A DNA stretch of 64,000 bases from Nocardia australiensis (lineage in GTDB: Bacteria > Actinomycetota > Actinomycetes > Mycobacteriales > Mycobacteriaceae). The notes beneath the pieces are model-generated. The model was not told the origin of the DNA. It ran no database searches and saw nothing but the letters and a program-made list of their open reading frames with translations. This document shows, one piece after another, positions 17,627 to 25,936 of this stretch (positions are counted from its first letter, which is position 1; each line of letters starts with the position of its first letter). Made by a program: the position numbers and the translations under genes. Where the stretch lies: positions 62,001 through 126,000 of the forward strand of contig NZ_JAJFZM010000007.1 of NCBI RefSeq assembly GCF_020733705.1. The letters are read 5' to 3'.

Positions 17627-17840
17627 TTAGCCGCGCTGGATACTGATCCCGGCCAGCATGACCTCGAGAAGGCGGTCGGCTCGGGCCCGGGTGGTGTGTT
17701 CGCGTGACCATGCCGCCGCGTTCGCCACACAGCGTTCAGCAGTACCTCGCCCAAGGCGAAAATGCCGCGTTCCGGGATGCGTGCACCGCGCTCATAAGGC
17801 TCGTCGGTGTGGACGGTGGGCGTAGCGCGGGCCGCGACCG
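17627..17840 (-). pseudogene. C-terminal remnant of a TetR regulator
   Basis: Leftward, one frame reads PERGIFALGEVLLNAV and the next ANAAAWSREHTTRARADR then LLEVMLAGISIQRG and a stop at 17629-17627. Joined, they give the usual end of a TetR ligand-binding domain (ALGEVLLNAVANAAAW... LLEVMLAGI). A frameshift lies near 17725. The helix-turn-helix part is not found upstream. The fragment is partly covered by the promoter side of the PPOX gene. Confidence 0.5.
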
Positions 17841-17966
17841 CGGCGGTGCGGGAGAGTGTCCGCCGTATCGTGAAGGCCACACCTCGTGGCATGGCCGGTA
17901 CAGACCGCGCATAGATCTCACCGACGGGCGAAAGGTGATGCTGGACGGAATACACAGGAGGCTGTC

Positions 17967-18380
17967 GTGCGATTGAGTCCGGATGAAGCGCGCAGGCGGT
18001 TCGCGGCCGACCCCGTCGCGAGGCTGGCCACGGTCTCGGCCACGGGTCGACCGCATATCGTCCCGATCGTGTTCGTTGTGGCTGACGACCTGATCTACAC
18101 CAGCGTCGACGCGAAGCCGAAAACCACTCTCGCGCTGCGAAGGCTGGCGAATATCGCGGCCAACCCCGCGGTCGCGGTGCTCGCCGACCATTACCGCGAT
18201 GACTGGACGCGGCTGTGGTGGGTGCGTGCCGACGGTAACGCGCGCATCGCGGACACCGACGAAGACCGGACAGCGAAGCACCTGTTGACCACGCGCTACC
18301 CCGTTTACGTGCAACAGCCACCGCCGGGACCGGTGATCGCCATCGATGTCACGCGCTGGTCGGGATGGTCCGCGAGCTGA
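17967..18380 (+). CDS. PPOX-class F420/FMN-dependent oxidoreductase
   Basis: 137 residues starting at GTG 17967, chosen because a perfect AGGAGG lies at 17956-17961. The sequence (DEARRRFAADPVARLATVSA, GRPHIVPIVFVVADD, YTSVDAKPKTT, NIAANPAVAVLADHY, WWVRADGNARI) is the split-barrel flavin/F420 domain of the Rv0121c/TIGR03668 type. Such proteins bind FMN or the deazaflavin F420 and reduce unknown small molecules. The C-terminus ends with a membrane-neutral RWSGWSAS, normal for this family. Converges with the YggT gene. Confidence 0.85.
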   Translation: MRLSPDEARRRFAADPVARLATVSATGRPHIVPIVFVVADDLIYTSVDAKPKTTLALRRLANIAANPAVAVLADHYRDDWTRLWWVRADGNARIADTDEDRTAKHLLTTRYPVYVQQPPPGPVIAIDVTRWSGWSAS

Positions 18381-18409
18381 CCGCGAGCCGCCATCCCGGC
18401 CGGTCACCG

Positions 18410-18685
18410 CTATAAAGCGAAGGCGATCGATCGCAGGATCAGCGCGACGATGAATACCGCGGTGAATGCGAGGTCGATCGACAGTCCGCCCGCACGTATC
18501 GGTTGCAGCACCTTTCGCACCGGGGCGATTACGGGTTCGGTCCCGGCGTGAGTGAAGGCGCGAGCACGGCTCGCCCAGTGCGGGCTCTTGCCGAGCACTT
18601 CCACCCAGTCCAGGACCACCCGGGCGATCATCAGCAGGACGAACAGCGTCAGGACATACCCGATCAGGGTTCCGATGAGGCTCAT
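18410..18685 (-). CDS. YggT-family membrane protein
   Basis: 91 residues from ATG 18685, preceded by AAGGAGTT at a 6-base spacing. Two hydrophobic helices (LIGTLIGYVLTLFVLLMIAR and LAFTAVFIVALILRSIAFAL) flank the YggT signature TEPVIAPVRKVLQPI. In actinobacteria YggT proteins usually lie in the division cluster beside sepF; here it is an isolated gene, probably a second paralogue. Role unknown, possibly in envelope or turgor functions. Confidence 0.85.
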   Translation of the reverse strand: MSLIGTLIGYVLTLFVLLMIARVVLDWVEVLGKSPHWASRARAFTHAGTEPVIAPVRKVLQPIRAGGLSIDLAFTAVFIVALILRSIAFAL

Positions 18686-18811
18686 GACCAACTCCTTCGT
18701 GATGGCCGCGCTGGCCCTCTTATTGGTACCAACGCGTACGGTCTGCCGAAAGTGTCGCTTTTGCCCTGATCTCAGCGGACTATCAGGTGCCGACGCAGGG
18801 CGGTTCCGGAT

Positions 18812-19213
18812 GTGTCGCGTGCTCAGCGGGTGATTTGCTCACTCGTCGCGGCCGCTATTATCGGCGCCAACGGCGTAGCGATGGCACTCCCGGAGGATAG
18901 CGCCCTCCAGCTGCCGGATCACCCGCTCTGGGAGATCGTCGGAGTCGCGATCATGTGGCTGGGATCGGTCGTGCGAGTGTGGGCGATCGCTGTGTTGGGC
19001 AACGCATTTCGGACCACCGGCGTCCTGCTGATCACCACTGGTTCCGGTGTCGCCGCGGGAAACTGGCTTTCGCTGTTACTTGCGATCATCATCCCCGCCG
19101 CCGTGCTTTCGCGCCGCATCCAAGTCGAGGAAAAAGCACGACTGACCACCCTGGGCTCGCATTACGATCCCTACCGGGCGACTACCAAACGTCTGGTCCC
19201 CGGCCTCTGGTAG
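18812..19213 (+). CDS. Isoprenylcysteine methyltransferase-like protein with internal deletion
   Basis: 133 residues. The ends match the ICMT/PEMT membrane methyltransferase family: IMWLGSVVRVWAIAVLGNAF before and GVLLITTGSGVAAGNWLSLL, RIQVEEKARLTTLG, YRATTKRLVPGLW after. In intact members FRTT is followed by about 24 residues ending in GPYRWVRHPSYT and then GLLL; here FRTT runs directly into GVLL. The lost segment contains the RHP motif that contacts S-adenosylmethionine. The deletion keeps the frame, so a protein can be made but should not methylate. Start is GTG 18812 or ATG 18809. Confidence 0.7.
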   Translation: MSRAQRVICSLVAAAIIGANGVAMALPEDSALQLPDHPLWEIVGVAIMWLGSVVRVWAIAVLGNAFRTTGVLLITTGSGVAAGNWLSLLLAIIIPAAVLSRRIQVEEKARLTTLGSHYDPYRATTKRLVPGLW

Positions 19214-19275
19214 CCGTCGGCGAGTGGGACATGACCGTGGCATCGGGGCCGCGGTCGGTGAAGTTCCGCTCGTGG

Positions 19276-19704
19276 TCAACGCGCGGAGGCCATGAATTTG
19301 GCGGCCTGTTCGCCGATGAAGACGGCGGGTGCGTGGATGTGGCCGCGCACGAGGACGGGCATGATCGAGGCGTCGGCTATGCGAAGGCCATGTACGCCAC
19401 GGACTTCCAGGCGCGGGGTGACGACGCTGGCGTCATCGGTGCCCATTCGGCAGGTGCCTGCCGGGTGATACAGCGTGTGCGAATAGCCGTTCAAAGCCAG
19501 TTCCAAGGTGGCTTCCAACTCGCTCGGTGACCGCGGCGGATAGATCAGGGCGCCCAGCACCGCCTTCATGGCCGGTCGGGCCGCGATATCGGCGCAGATG
19601 CGGAGGCCGGACATGAGCGCGGCGCGGAGCCGGTTGGCCAGAACCGCACTTGCGGATCCGGAGCCGACGATCACATAGTCTGCGGAGATCTCAGCTGTCT
19701 GCAC
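19276..19704 (-). pseudogene. GMC oxidoreductase reduced to its two ends
   Basis: 142 residues starting at GTG 19704 with GGAG seven bases upstream. Residues 1-27 are the FAD-binding start of choline dehydrogenase-like GMC enzymes (DYVIVGSGSASAVLANRL). The sequence then jumps to the C-terminal GMC domain: SGLRICADIA, SHTLYHPAGTCRMGT, VVTPRLEVRGVHGLRIADAS, VLVRGHIHAPAVFIGEQAA. Full-length relatives have over 500 residues, so roughly 390 are missing in one in-frame deletion. The catalytic His region of the C-domain remains but the FAD-binding core is gone. Could still be translated; function is unlikely. Confidence 0.75.
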
Positions 19705-20039
19705 TGTCCCACTCCGATCTGCGCTGCCTACGGCAAAAGTACGAGGAAGCAGCCGCCCCCGGTTCAGTTTCGCGGAAATCTGAGCAGCGATTCGGGCACA
19801 GTGGCGTCTTGACGACGTGCGGTGAGCCGGAAGTGCATGGCTGGCTTGCTGTCCCGGGAAATTCCGTCAAGCGCTATTTACGCTCGAACCGTGCTGGTCC
19901 GGTCCTTCCGCGTAGCAATAGAGGCCCTCTGACCTGCATATTCTCGCTGATATCACATTGCTGGCACGCGTCCGCCCATCGATGTATCTTTGCGTGGTAC
20001 ACCCGGCTCGAACAGGGCAGGAGCATCAATGTCAGTGTG
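19705..20039. other. Intergenic stretch
   Basis: AT-richer around 19920-20000, with no supported gene. It may include the lost helix-turn-helix part of the regulator remnant that follows. Confidence 0.35.
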
Positions 20040-20349
20040 CAGGCGGAAGGCGCACCTGTATCGACTCGCGGATGTGCCGACGGTTCCGACCGTGCACGCG
20101 GGAACCGCACTGCCGGAAGAACTTCAGTTGATTCTCGACCATCTGGAGCCGTTGCCGGGTGTGGTGCTCAGCGCCCGCTATGACGTGCTGGCACACAACA
20201 AGCCCTATGTGGCAGTCGGGAAGGAATTCAGCACCGAATTATGCGCGGAGAGTGAGGATTTCGCGGCATTGTGGGCCCGCAATGATGTTGCTGTACATCT
20301 ACCACGCCGCGGCGGGGTAGTGACCGCTCTGATTCGGAAGGCAGGCTGA
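20040..20349 (+). pseudogene. Remnant of XRE/MmyB-type regulator
   Basis: The frame reads KAHLYRLADVPTVPT, LPEELQLILDHLEPLPGVVL, SARYDVLAHNKPYVAVG and DFAALWARNDVAV. These are the linker and ligand-binding pieces of actinobacterial helix-turn-helix regulators with an MmyB-like C-terminal domain (typically ERAHLFRLA, PEELQLILDHLxPxPAxVLxPRxDVLAxN, FAALWARHDVA). The N-terminal DNA-binding domain and about 50-60 residues between the last two segments are missing. It abuts lldD, so it may once have regulated that gene. Confidence 0.65.
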
Positions 20350-21599
20350 TGAGACGGCAGATACCACGGCCCCGCGATCTCGCGCCGCTGCTGCAATTCA
20401 AGAAACCGCAGCTGAATGGGAAGAAGCGGCGTCTGGACGCGGCACTGACCATCGAGGATTTGCGCAAGATCGCCAAACGGCGCACCCCGAAAGCGGCTTT
20501 CGATTACACCGATGGCTCGGCCGAGGCGGAACTGTCGATCGCCCGAGCGCGACAGGCATTCCTCGATATCGAATTCCATCCCTCGATCCTGCGTGACGTG
20601 TCGAGGGTCAGCACCGGATGGCAGGTGCTCGGCGCTCCCGTTTCGGTGCCTTTCGGGATCGCACCGACCGGCTTCACCCGCATGATGCAGACCGAGGGTG
20701 AGTACGCAGGTGCGCGGGCGGCGGGCCGTGCAGGCATCCCCTTCTCATTGTCCACCATGGGAACCGCGTCGATCGAGGATGTGGCACGGGCTAATCCACG
20801 CGGCCGCAACTGGTTTCAGCTCTACATGTGGAAGGACCGGGACCGGTCGATGGCCTTGGTCGAGCGCGCCGCCGCGGCGGGTTTCGACACACTGCTTGTT
20901 ACCGTGGATGTGCCCGTCGCTGGAGCGCGCCTGCGGGACAAGCGAAATGGAATGTCGATCCCACCCGCGCTGACACCACGGACCGTGCTCGACGCGCTGC
21001 CCAGGCCGCACTGGTGGTTCGATTTCCTGACCACCGAACCGCTCGCCTTCGCGTCCTTGGATCGTTGGTCGGGCACCGTGGCCGAACTGCTCGACACCAT
21101 GTTCGACCCCACCGTGAACTTCGCCGATCTGGCCTGGATCCGCGACCAGTGGCCGGGGAAGTTCGTTGTCAAAGGTGTGCAGACCCTGGCTGACGCGCGC
21201 GCTGTGACCGACATCGGTGCCGATGGCCTCGTGCTCTCCAATCATGGTGGGCGACAGCTGGATCGGGCGCCGATACCGTTCCACTTGCTGCCATCCGTGG
21301 CCGCTGATCTGGGCCGTGACACCGAGATCATGCTGGATACCGGGATCATGTCCGGCGCCGATATCGTGGCGGCGGTCGCGCTCGGGGCACGCTTCACTCT
21401 TGTCGGCCGAGCCTATCTCTACGGACTGATGGCCGGTGGCGAAGCCGGTGTTGATCGGGTCATCGCGATCCTGACCGAGCAGTTAGAGCGAACGATGCGA
21501 CTGCTCGGCGTCACAACCCTGGATGAGCTGACGCCACAACACGTCACCCAGCTGACCAGACTTGCGCCACGGTCGCTTCCGGTACCGGATCAGGGCTGA
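20349..21599 (+). CDS. lldD: FMN-dependent L-lactate dehydrogenase-like alpha-hydroxyacid oxidase
   Basis: 416 residues, matching mycobacterial LldD2 in length and order of motifs: LAPLLQFKKPQ, LRKIAKRRTPKAAFDYTDGS, FGIAPTGFTRMMQTEGE, NWFQLYMWKDRDRSMALVER, VTVDVPVAGARLRDKRNGMS, and the active-site segment LSNHGGRQLDRAP with catalytic His near 299. The family oxidises L-lactate or a related 2-hydroxyacid using FMN and passes electrons to the respiratory chain or to mycofactocin-linked carriers. No mycofactocin genes are in the window. The start overlaps the end of the regulator remnant. Confidence 0.88.
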   Translation: MRRQIPRPRDLAPLLQFKKPQLNGKKRRLDAALTIEDLRKIAKRRTPKAAFDYTDGSAEAELSIARARQAFLDIEFHPSILRDVSRVSTGWQVLGAPVSVPFGIAPTGFTRMMQTEGEYAGARAAGRAGIPFSLSTMGTASIEDVARANPRGRNWFQLYMWKDRDRSMALVERAAAAGFDTLLVTVDVPVAGARLRDKRNGMSIPPALTPRTVLDALPRPHWWFDFLTTEPLAFASLDRWSGTVAELLDTMFDPTVNFADLAWIRDQWPGKFVVKGVQTLADARAVTDIGADGLVLSNHGGRQLDRAPIPFHLLPSVAADLGRDTEIMLDTGIMSGADIVAAVALGARFTLVGRAYLYGLMAGGEAGVDRVIAILTEQLERTMRLLGVTTLDELTPQHVTQLTRLAPRSLPVPDQG

Positions 21600-21686
21600 G
21601 CTCAGCCCTCTACCGAGGGCGGCGACGATATCACGCCCGACAGCATTTCCCTCAGCGGTTGCACTGGGGAAATCGGCATGGCTGTT

Positions 21687-21713
21687 GGCCTGCGGCGCAG
21701 GCCTTTCGGCTTT
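21687..21713 (+). terminator. Hairpin with T-rich tail after lldD
   Basis: GGCCTGC (21687-21693) and GCAGGCC (21697-21703) form a tight 7-bp stem with a GGC loop followed by TTTCGGCTTT, a good intrinsic terminator for lldD. A perfect 16-bp palindrome, GGGCTGAGCTCAGCCC (21593-21608), also covers the lldD stop codon. Confidence 0.6.
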
Positions 21714-21718
21714 GCGCG

Positions 21719-23218
21719 TCAGTGGGTACGGAGCTCGCGAAGGGCGTCCTTCAGGTAGTCGGCGATGCGCCAGACATCGGGTACGGAATCGGGGCAGGCG
21801 AGGATACCGAAATCGATGTGTCCGTCGTAGGACATTACGGTGATATTCAGTCCGCCGCTGAGGTCGGTGAGCAGGGCGATGGGGTAGCTCGCGATTGCCC
21901 GGATTCCCGCGGCGTACAAGGGGATCTGAGGTCCTGGCACATTCGAAATAATGATGTTGGCCAGTGGTAGGGTCGGTGCTCCCAGTCGTAGCAGCGCGCG
22001 AGTGGTGGCGCCGTGTAAAAGTTGCGGCAGGGTGGACGCGGACTGGTGCAGCACGGTCGGGGGTGTGGCGCCGAAGTGTGCTTTCGCGTCGAGCAGGATC
22101 GTGTGCTGGCGCTTCATCCGCTGTGCCGGATCCGGTTCGTCGACGGGGAGTTCGGCGAGCATGATCGAGAACTGATTGCCCGCGGTACCGAATTGTTCTG
22201 GCGCGCGGACGGATACGGGGACTGCGGCCAGCAGTGGCCTGTCGGGTTCGGCGTCGTGCTCGATGAGCCATCGGCGCAGCGCCGAGGTGCACAAGGTCAT
22301 GACGACGTCGTTGACTGTGCCGCCGAAGCTGTTTTTGACGGTTTTGACCTCGTCGAGAGACAGCGAGACGAACGCGAAGCAGCGGTCTGCGGTGTTCGGG
22401 CCGTTGAAAGGGACGCTCGGGTTCGTCTTGCGTAGCTTTGCCAGAGTGGTGCCGAGTGCGGGACCGAGTTGGAACGGAGCCCGTAGGCGGTCGGCGTGGC
22501 GTAGGGCCGCATGCGGGATGGCGCGGCCGAGCATTCCCAGCGTCGACGCGGTCCCGGTGACTCGGAAGCCTTGCGTGGGTGGCGGAATGGGTTGGGGTCG
22601 GTCGGCCGCGTCGAGGATGGCAACCATGACTTCCGCGCCGGATACGCCGTCGATCAGGGAGTGGTGCACCTTGGTGTGGAGGGCTTGGCGGCCGTCGGCG
22701 AGCCCGGAGATGAGGTGACATTGCCACAGCGGCCGGGCCCGATCGAGGGGAGTGGCGTGCAGCCGGGCGACGAGGTCGGCCAGTTGCTGGTCGGTCGCGT
22801 CTTCGGGCAGTTGCTGTGCCCGAACGTGATAGCCGAGGTCGATGGCGGTGCAGTCTTCCCAGTAGGGCAGGTCGAGGCCGAGTGGCACGGTGCGCAGCCG
22901 CCACCGCAGTGGTGGTGTCAGATGGAGTCGGCTCGCGATCAGCTCGCGTAGACGCGAGATGGTCAATTCGGTGCCCGCGTCGCCGGCTTTCAGCACGGTG
23001 ACGGCTCCGACGTGCAGCGGCATCGACGGGGATTCGGCATTCAGGAGCTGCGTGTCGAGGGCACTGAGCTGGCGGGGTTGTTCGGCGCCGTCCGACATGG
23101 GGATCATCTGTCGTGATGCGCCGGAGGTGTCCGGCGCGGCGGTGAGGTGCTCACCCGGTGTACTGGTTCGGACGGTTAGATAGCGCCGCTGCTGGAGTGG
23201 GGTGTCCACGGTTGTCAT
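21719..23218 (-). CDS. WS/DGAT wax-ester synthase/diacylglycerol acyltransferase
   Basis: 499 residues from ATG 23218, which has GGAGAG a few bases upstream; the longer frame to 23350 lacks this. About 40 residues precede the family start LSALDTQLLNAESPSMPLHV. The active-site motif is intact: KVHHSLIDGVSGAEVM, with HHxxxDG near residue 184. Other family blocks are FAFVSLSLDEVKTVKNSFGG, VNDVVMTLCTSALRRWL, NIIISNVPGPQIPLYAAG and GLNITVMSYDGHIDFG. It makes triacylglycerol or wax esters from acyl-CoA, the storage lipids of dormant actinobacteria. Monocistronic, leftward. Confidence 0.92.
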   Translation of the reverse strand: MTTVDTPLQQRRYLTVRTSTPGEHLTAAPDTSGASRQMIPMSDGAEQPRQLSALDTQLLNAESPSMPLHVGAVTVLKAGDAGTELTISRLRELIASRLHLTPPLRWRLRTVPLGLDLPYWEDCTAIDLGYHVRAQQLPEDATDQQLADLVARLHATPLDRARPLWQCHLISGLADGRQALHTKVHHSLIDGVSGAEVMVAILDAADRPQPIPPPTQGFRVTGTASTLGMLGRAIPHAALRHADRLRAPFQLGPALGTTLAKLRKTNPSVPFNGPNTADRCFAFVSLSLDEVKTVKNSFGGTVNDVVMTLCTSALRRWLIEHDAEPDRPLLAAVPVSVRAPEQFGTAGNQFSIMLAELPVDEPDPAQRMKRQHTILLDAKAHFGATPPTVLHQSASTLPQLLHGATTRALLRLGAPTLPLANIIISNVPGPQIPLYAAGIRAIASYPIALLTDLSGGLNITVMSYDGHIDFGILACPDSVPDVWRIADYLKDALRELRTH

Positions 23219-23976
23219 GAGCTCTCCGTGTGGTCGCTGCGATCTGGAACGGTTGCGCCGACGAGATCGACGCGGGTCCGCTCGATTCGGAATCGGTGGG
23301 TGACGAATCATGGTCGTCTGCTTCCGTCCTGGCGCGCGGCCCGAACGCAATCACGTTGGAGCCGTGTCGAATTGGTCTCGCGAGGTGATTCGTTGCCAGG
23401 AATTTCTGTCGTGCGTATCGGCGGCGTCGGGTGGCTACCCGTAGGTGCGGCTCTGCTCATACGAGTGGTGTCGGAATCGACGAGCGCCAGCTTATGGCCA
23501 CTCGATGACGGAACGTCGCGAGAAAATGGTTCGCACGTAAATTCTGTGCAAACAGGTGGCGTTCCGGACGACGCAGTCGAAACCAGCTGACGTGCTTGGA
23601 AAAGCTCCATAGCGAGTGCATGCAGGCGGTTCTGTGGAGCGGCGCGAGCGGTTTGGCACCTCTGGTCCACGCCCTGCCCGACAGGCTCACCATCGTTCGA
23701 CTGGTCGATATACCGCCCAGCTGTCTCGCGATCGCATGGAACAGTGCGACCCTCGACCCCGCTGATCCGATCGTTCATCTCGAGCGTCGTAACCGCTTAT
23801 CACGCAACGAGTCCCGAGGTTCCGTCGAACCTGACTCGAATCCCGCGAGCGCTTCAGTGTGGACCGCTCCGGCAGCACACGGCTAACATCTCGGGCTCCG
23901 GGGACGATCGACACAGACGACTGTTGCTGACGTCGTGCGTATGGGATCTGTCCGAAACGCAGAGAGGTGAGAATCC
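23219..23976. other. Gene-poor stretch of about 760 bp
   Basis: No convincing gene on either strand. Several ORFs of 75-156 codons overlap each other and lack motifs and ribosome binding sites. AGAGGTGAG at 23963-23971 is the ribosome binding site of the next gene. Confidence 0.45.
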
Positions 23977-24696
23977 ATCATCACTGTCCTTCAAACAGCC
24001 CGCGTGGCGGCTGAGCGGTTGCTGACCGCAACGGATGTGGTCGCGACGACAGTGAAGAAGCCCGTCCTCGGCGCCGCGGGGCACGTGCGTGATGCCGGGC
24101 GATTCATGCGAGATGCCGATAACCCGAATAGGATTCTGTTCGAGCTCGAGCGGCGGCTGGAGCGGGCGCCGATCGACAGGCAGCGATGGCTCCCGAATCC
24201 GATAGTCGCCGCGTCGACGGCCGAAAAGATGCAGTCTCGTTCCGACGAGTTGATCGAGGAACTGGCGTCACGTTTGCACGAAGTGTGGCGAAGACCCCGG
24301 CTACTCGCCGACGGTCGGTACGAACCAAGGATCAAGACCACCAGTGATGCGGGATGGACAACACGGCATGGCACCGACACTGTGGATATTGCTAATTGCT
24401 TCTACCGTGAATTACCCAGGGAATTCAAGTCGGAAAACCTGGAGTCGGCGCGGGTGGGAGTGTCGAGTGTTCTCGAAGAACTGCGTGCCGGCCGCGACCC
24501 CGCTCATCCTGATTTCGTCGAGTATGCCAGTCGCCAGGTTCATGACGCTTGGCTGGACCGCAACGGCAGCTGGGCGCCTTGGAACCAAAAGCTTCCCTAT
24601 CGTTGGCTCTCGGAAGAGGAGAAGCAGAAAGACCGTGTCATCGTGTACGCGGCGCGCGAACTGATATCGGAATATTTCCGGTCGCCGGCCGCCTAG
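23977..24696 (+). CDS. RyR-domain-like protein, probable rare start codon
   Basis: The clear reading starts at GTG 24004 (230 residues), but a strong ribosome binding site, AGAGGTGAG at 23963-23971, sits 5 bases ahead of two in-frame ATC codons (23977, 23980), and a TGA at 23968-23970 closes the frame. Start at ATC would give nine extra residues. The protein is Arg/Glu-rich: residues 95-130 hold PRLLADGRYEPRIKTTSD and GTDTVDIANCFYREL. The C-terminus, VHDAWLDRNGSW then LPYRWLSEEEKQKDRVIVYA, resembles the RyR domain (PF02026: W, LPYxxLSxEEKxxDR). Bacterial RyR proteins are poorly characterised; nucleotide or ligand sensing has been proposed. Alone in its transcription unit. Confidence 0.65.
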   Translation: MITVLQTARVAAERLLTATDVVATTVKKPVLGAAGHVRDAGRFMRDADNPNRILFELERRLERAPIDRQRWLPNPIVAASTAEKMQSRSDELIEELASRLHEVWRRPRLLADGRYEPRIKTTSDAGWTTRHGTDTVDIANCFYRELPREFKSENLESARVGVSSVLEELRAGRDPAHPDFVEYASRQVHDAWLDRNGSWAPWNQKLPYRWLSEEEKQKDRVIVYAARELISEYFRSPAA

Positions 24697-24811
24697 CTGA
24701 GACACCGTAGGGTTCGACGAAGTGGACACTGGTCTTATCCTCCAACCTTGTTGCCGGATAGCTTTTTCGTCCACACGCACGACCGGAACCTCAGTGCGCT
24801 GCGGCGGTGGA

Positions 24812-25141
24812 TTAGCCAGACAAAGCGAGGACAGTCAATAGCATCTGTGAGCTGACGCAGCTGGTCACCGCTGCGGTAGCCGGTATGTAGCCCGCGGCAG
24901 GACTGCGGGATCCACGGCGCAATAGACGGTTTCGCCGCCAGCCGAGCACTGTCACCACGAGCAGCAGCACGGTCGCGGCAAACCCAGTTCCGACGACAAG
25001 CGGATGATGTACGACGAATGCGTGGTGTGCGAGCAGCGCCGCTGCGGTGCACGACGCGGCCGCAGTGCGACGCCAGGCGAGGGCGGTGCGTTCGACGGCC
25101 AGCCCTGCGTCTCGCTCGCTTATGGCATTACCTTTTATCAT
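24812..25141 (-). CDS. DUF202 membrane protein
   Basis: 109 residues from ATG 25141, which has GGAGG eight bases upstream (ATG 25192 is an alternative). The DUF202 signature RDAGLAVERTALAWRRTA is followed by membrane helices (AASCTAAALLAHHAFVV, VGTGFAATVLLLVVTVLGW) and a third at the C-terminus. Function unknown. It lies downstream of another DUF202 gene in the same direction, a pairing common in actinobacteria. Confidence 0.75.
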   Translation of the reverse strand: MIKGNAISERDAGLAVERTALAWRRTAAASCTAAALLAHHAFVVHHPLVVGTGFAATVLLLVVTVLGWRRNRLLRRGSRSPAAGYIPATAAVTSCVSSQMLLTVLALSG

Positions 25142-25397
25142 GGCGAGAACCTCCGAGACTCCTTCCCGCTCTTGTGCTTCGATGTCTGTCATGAGACGGC
25201 GTCACTGTCTGGTGTCGGATAGTTGCCGCATCGAAAGGCGAGCAGCGTCCTGTGCGCGCTGGCCAACCACTGGCCGGAACTGTTGTGGCGCTATCTCACC
25301 CGCGACATCTTGACGACGAGGACGTCTACGATTACAACCGGCCACGCAATGCGATCCCGGCCATAAACGCTGCGCCCGAGCGCTAATAGAAGGCGTC

Positions 25398-25817
25398 TCA
25401 TGTCATCAAGACAGCCGCGGCGGCCAGAACCGAAACCACGGCCATCCCGCCAGCGAGAATCGGTGCGAGACCGGGGCCAGGCAGCACTGTACCGGCGTTC
25501 ATCGCGCGCTCTACCGCCCGCCAGCGGCGGTAGGAGACAATGGACAGGATGAAGGCGAGCGCGACACACACAAACACAGCCGCGCGGAGTGCAACCGCGC
25601 CCCCAACCGGCTCGATAAGTGCGTGCACGGCCACCGCACCCGCGAGCAGTCCCAGTGCCGTGCGAACCCAGGCCAGGAAGGTGCGCTCGTTGGCCAGGGT
25701 GAACCGATAGTCGATCGGATCTGCGGCCTCGTGATCGTCTGCTATGGGAGACGACCCCTCCGATCCGATATCAACGGGCCGGTTGCATGGTTCGAGGCCC
25801 GGCTCGTCGGATGTCAT
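25398..25817 (-). CDS. YidH/DUF202-family membrane protein
   Basis: 139 residues. A polar N-terminus of about 35 residues precedes YRFTLANERTFLAWVRTALG, the YidH/DUF202 signature, then three membrane helices (LLAGAVAVHALI, ALRAAVFVCVALAFILSIVS, LAPILAGGMAVVSVLAAAAV). Role unknown. It is 205 bp upstream of the smaller DUF202 gene on the same strand and probably forms a unit with it. Confidence 0.82.
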   Translation of the reverse strand: MTSDEPGLEPCNRPVDIGSEGSSPIADDHEAADPIDYRFTLANERTFLAWVRTALGLLAGAVAVHALIEPVGGAVALRAAVFVCVALAFILSIVSYRRWRAVERAMNAGTVLPGPGLAPILAGGMAVVSVLAAAAVLMT

Positions 25818-25936
25818 GACGATTACTTCCCTTTCAAGTGTGTGGTCGGCGGGTCATCTCGCCTTCGAAAGCTCGGTTTTCTTCACCAGTTCTCGACGGC
25901 GGCCTCATCCCGAGCGGCGTGTAAGAGCTAGCCAGC

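Noticed and set aside
21483..22904. 473-codon leftward ORF
   Set aside because: It is the alternative frame of the WS/DGAT and lldD genes; composition is Arg/Pro/His-rich without motifs.
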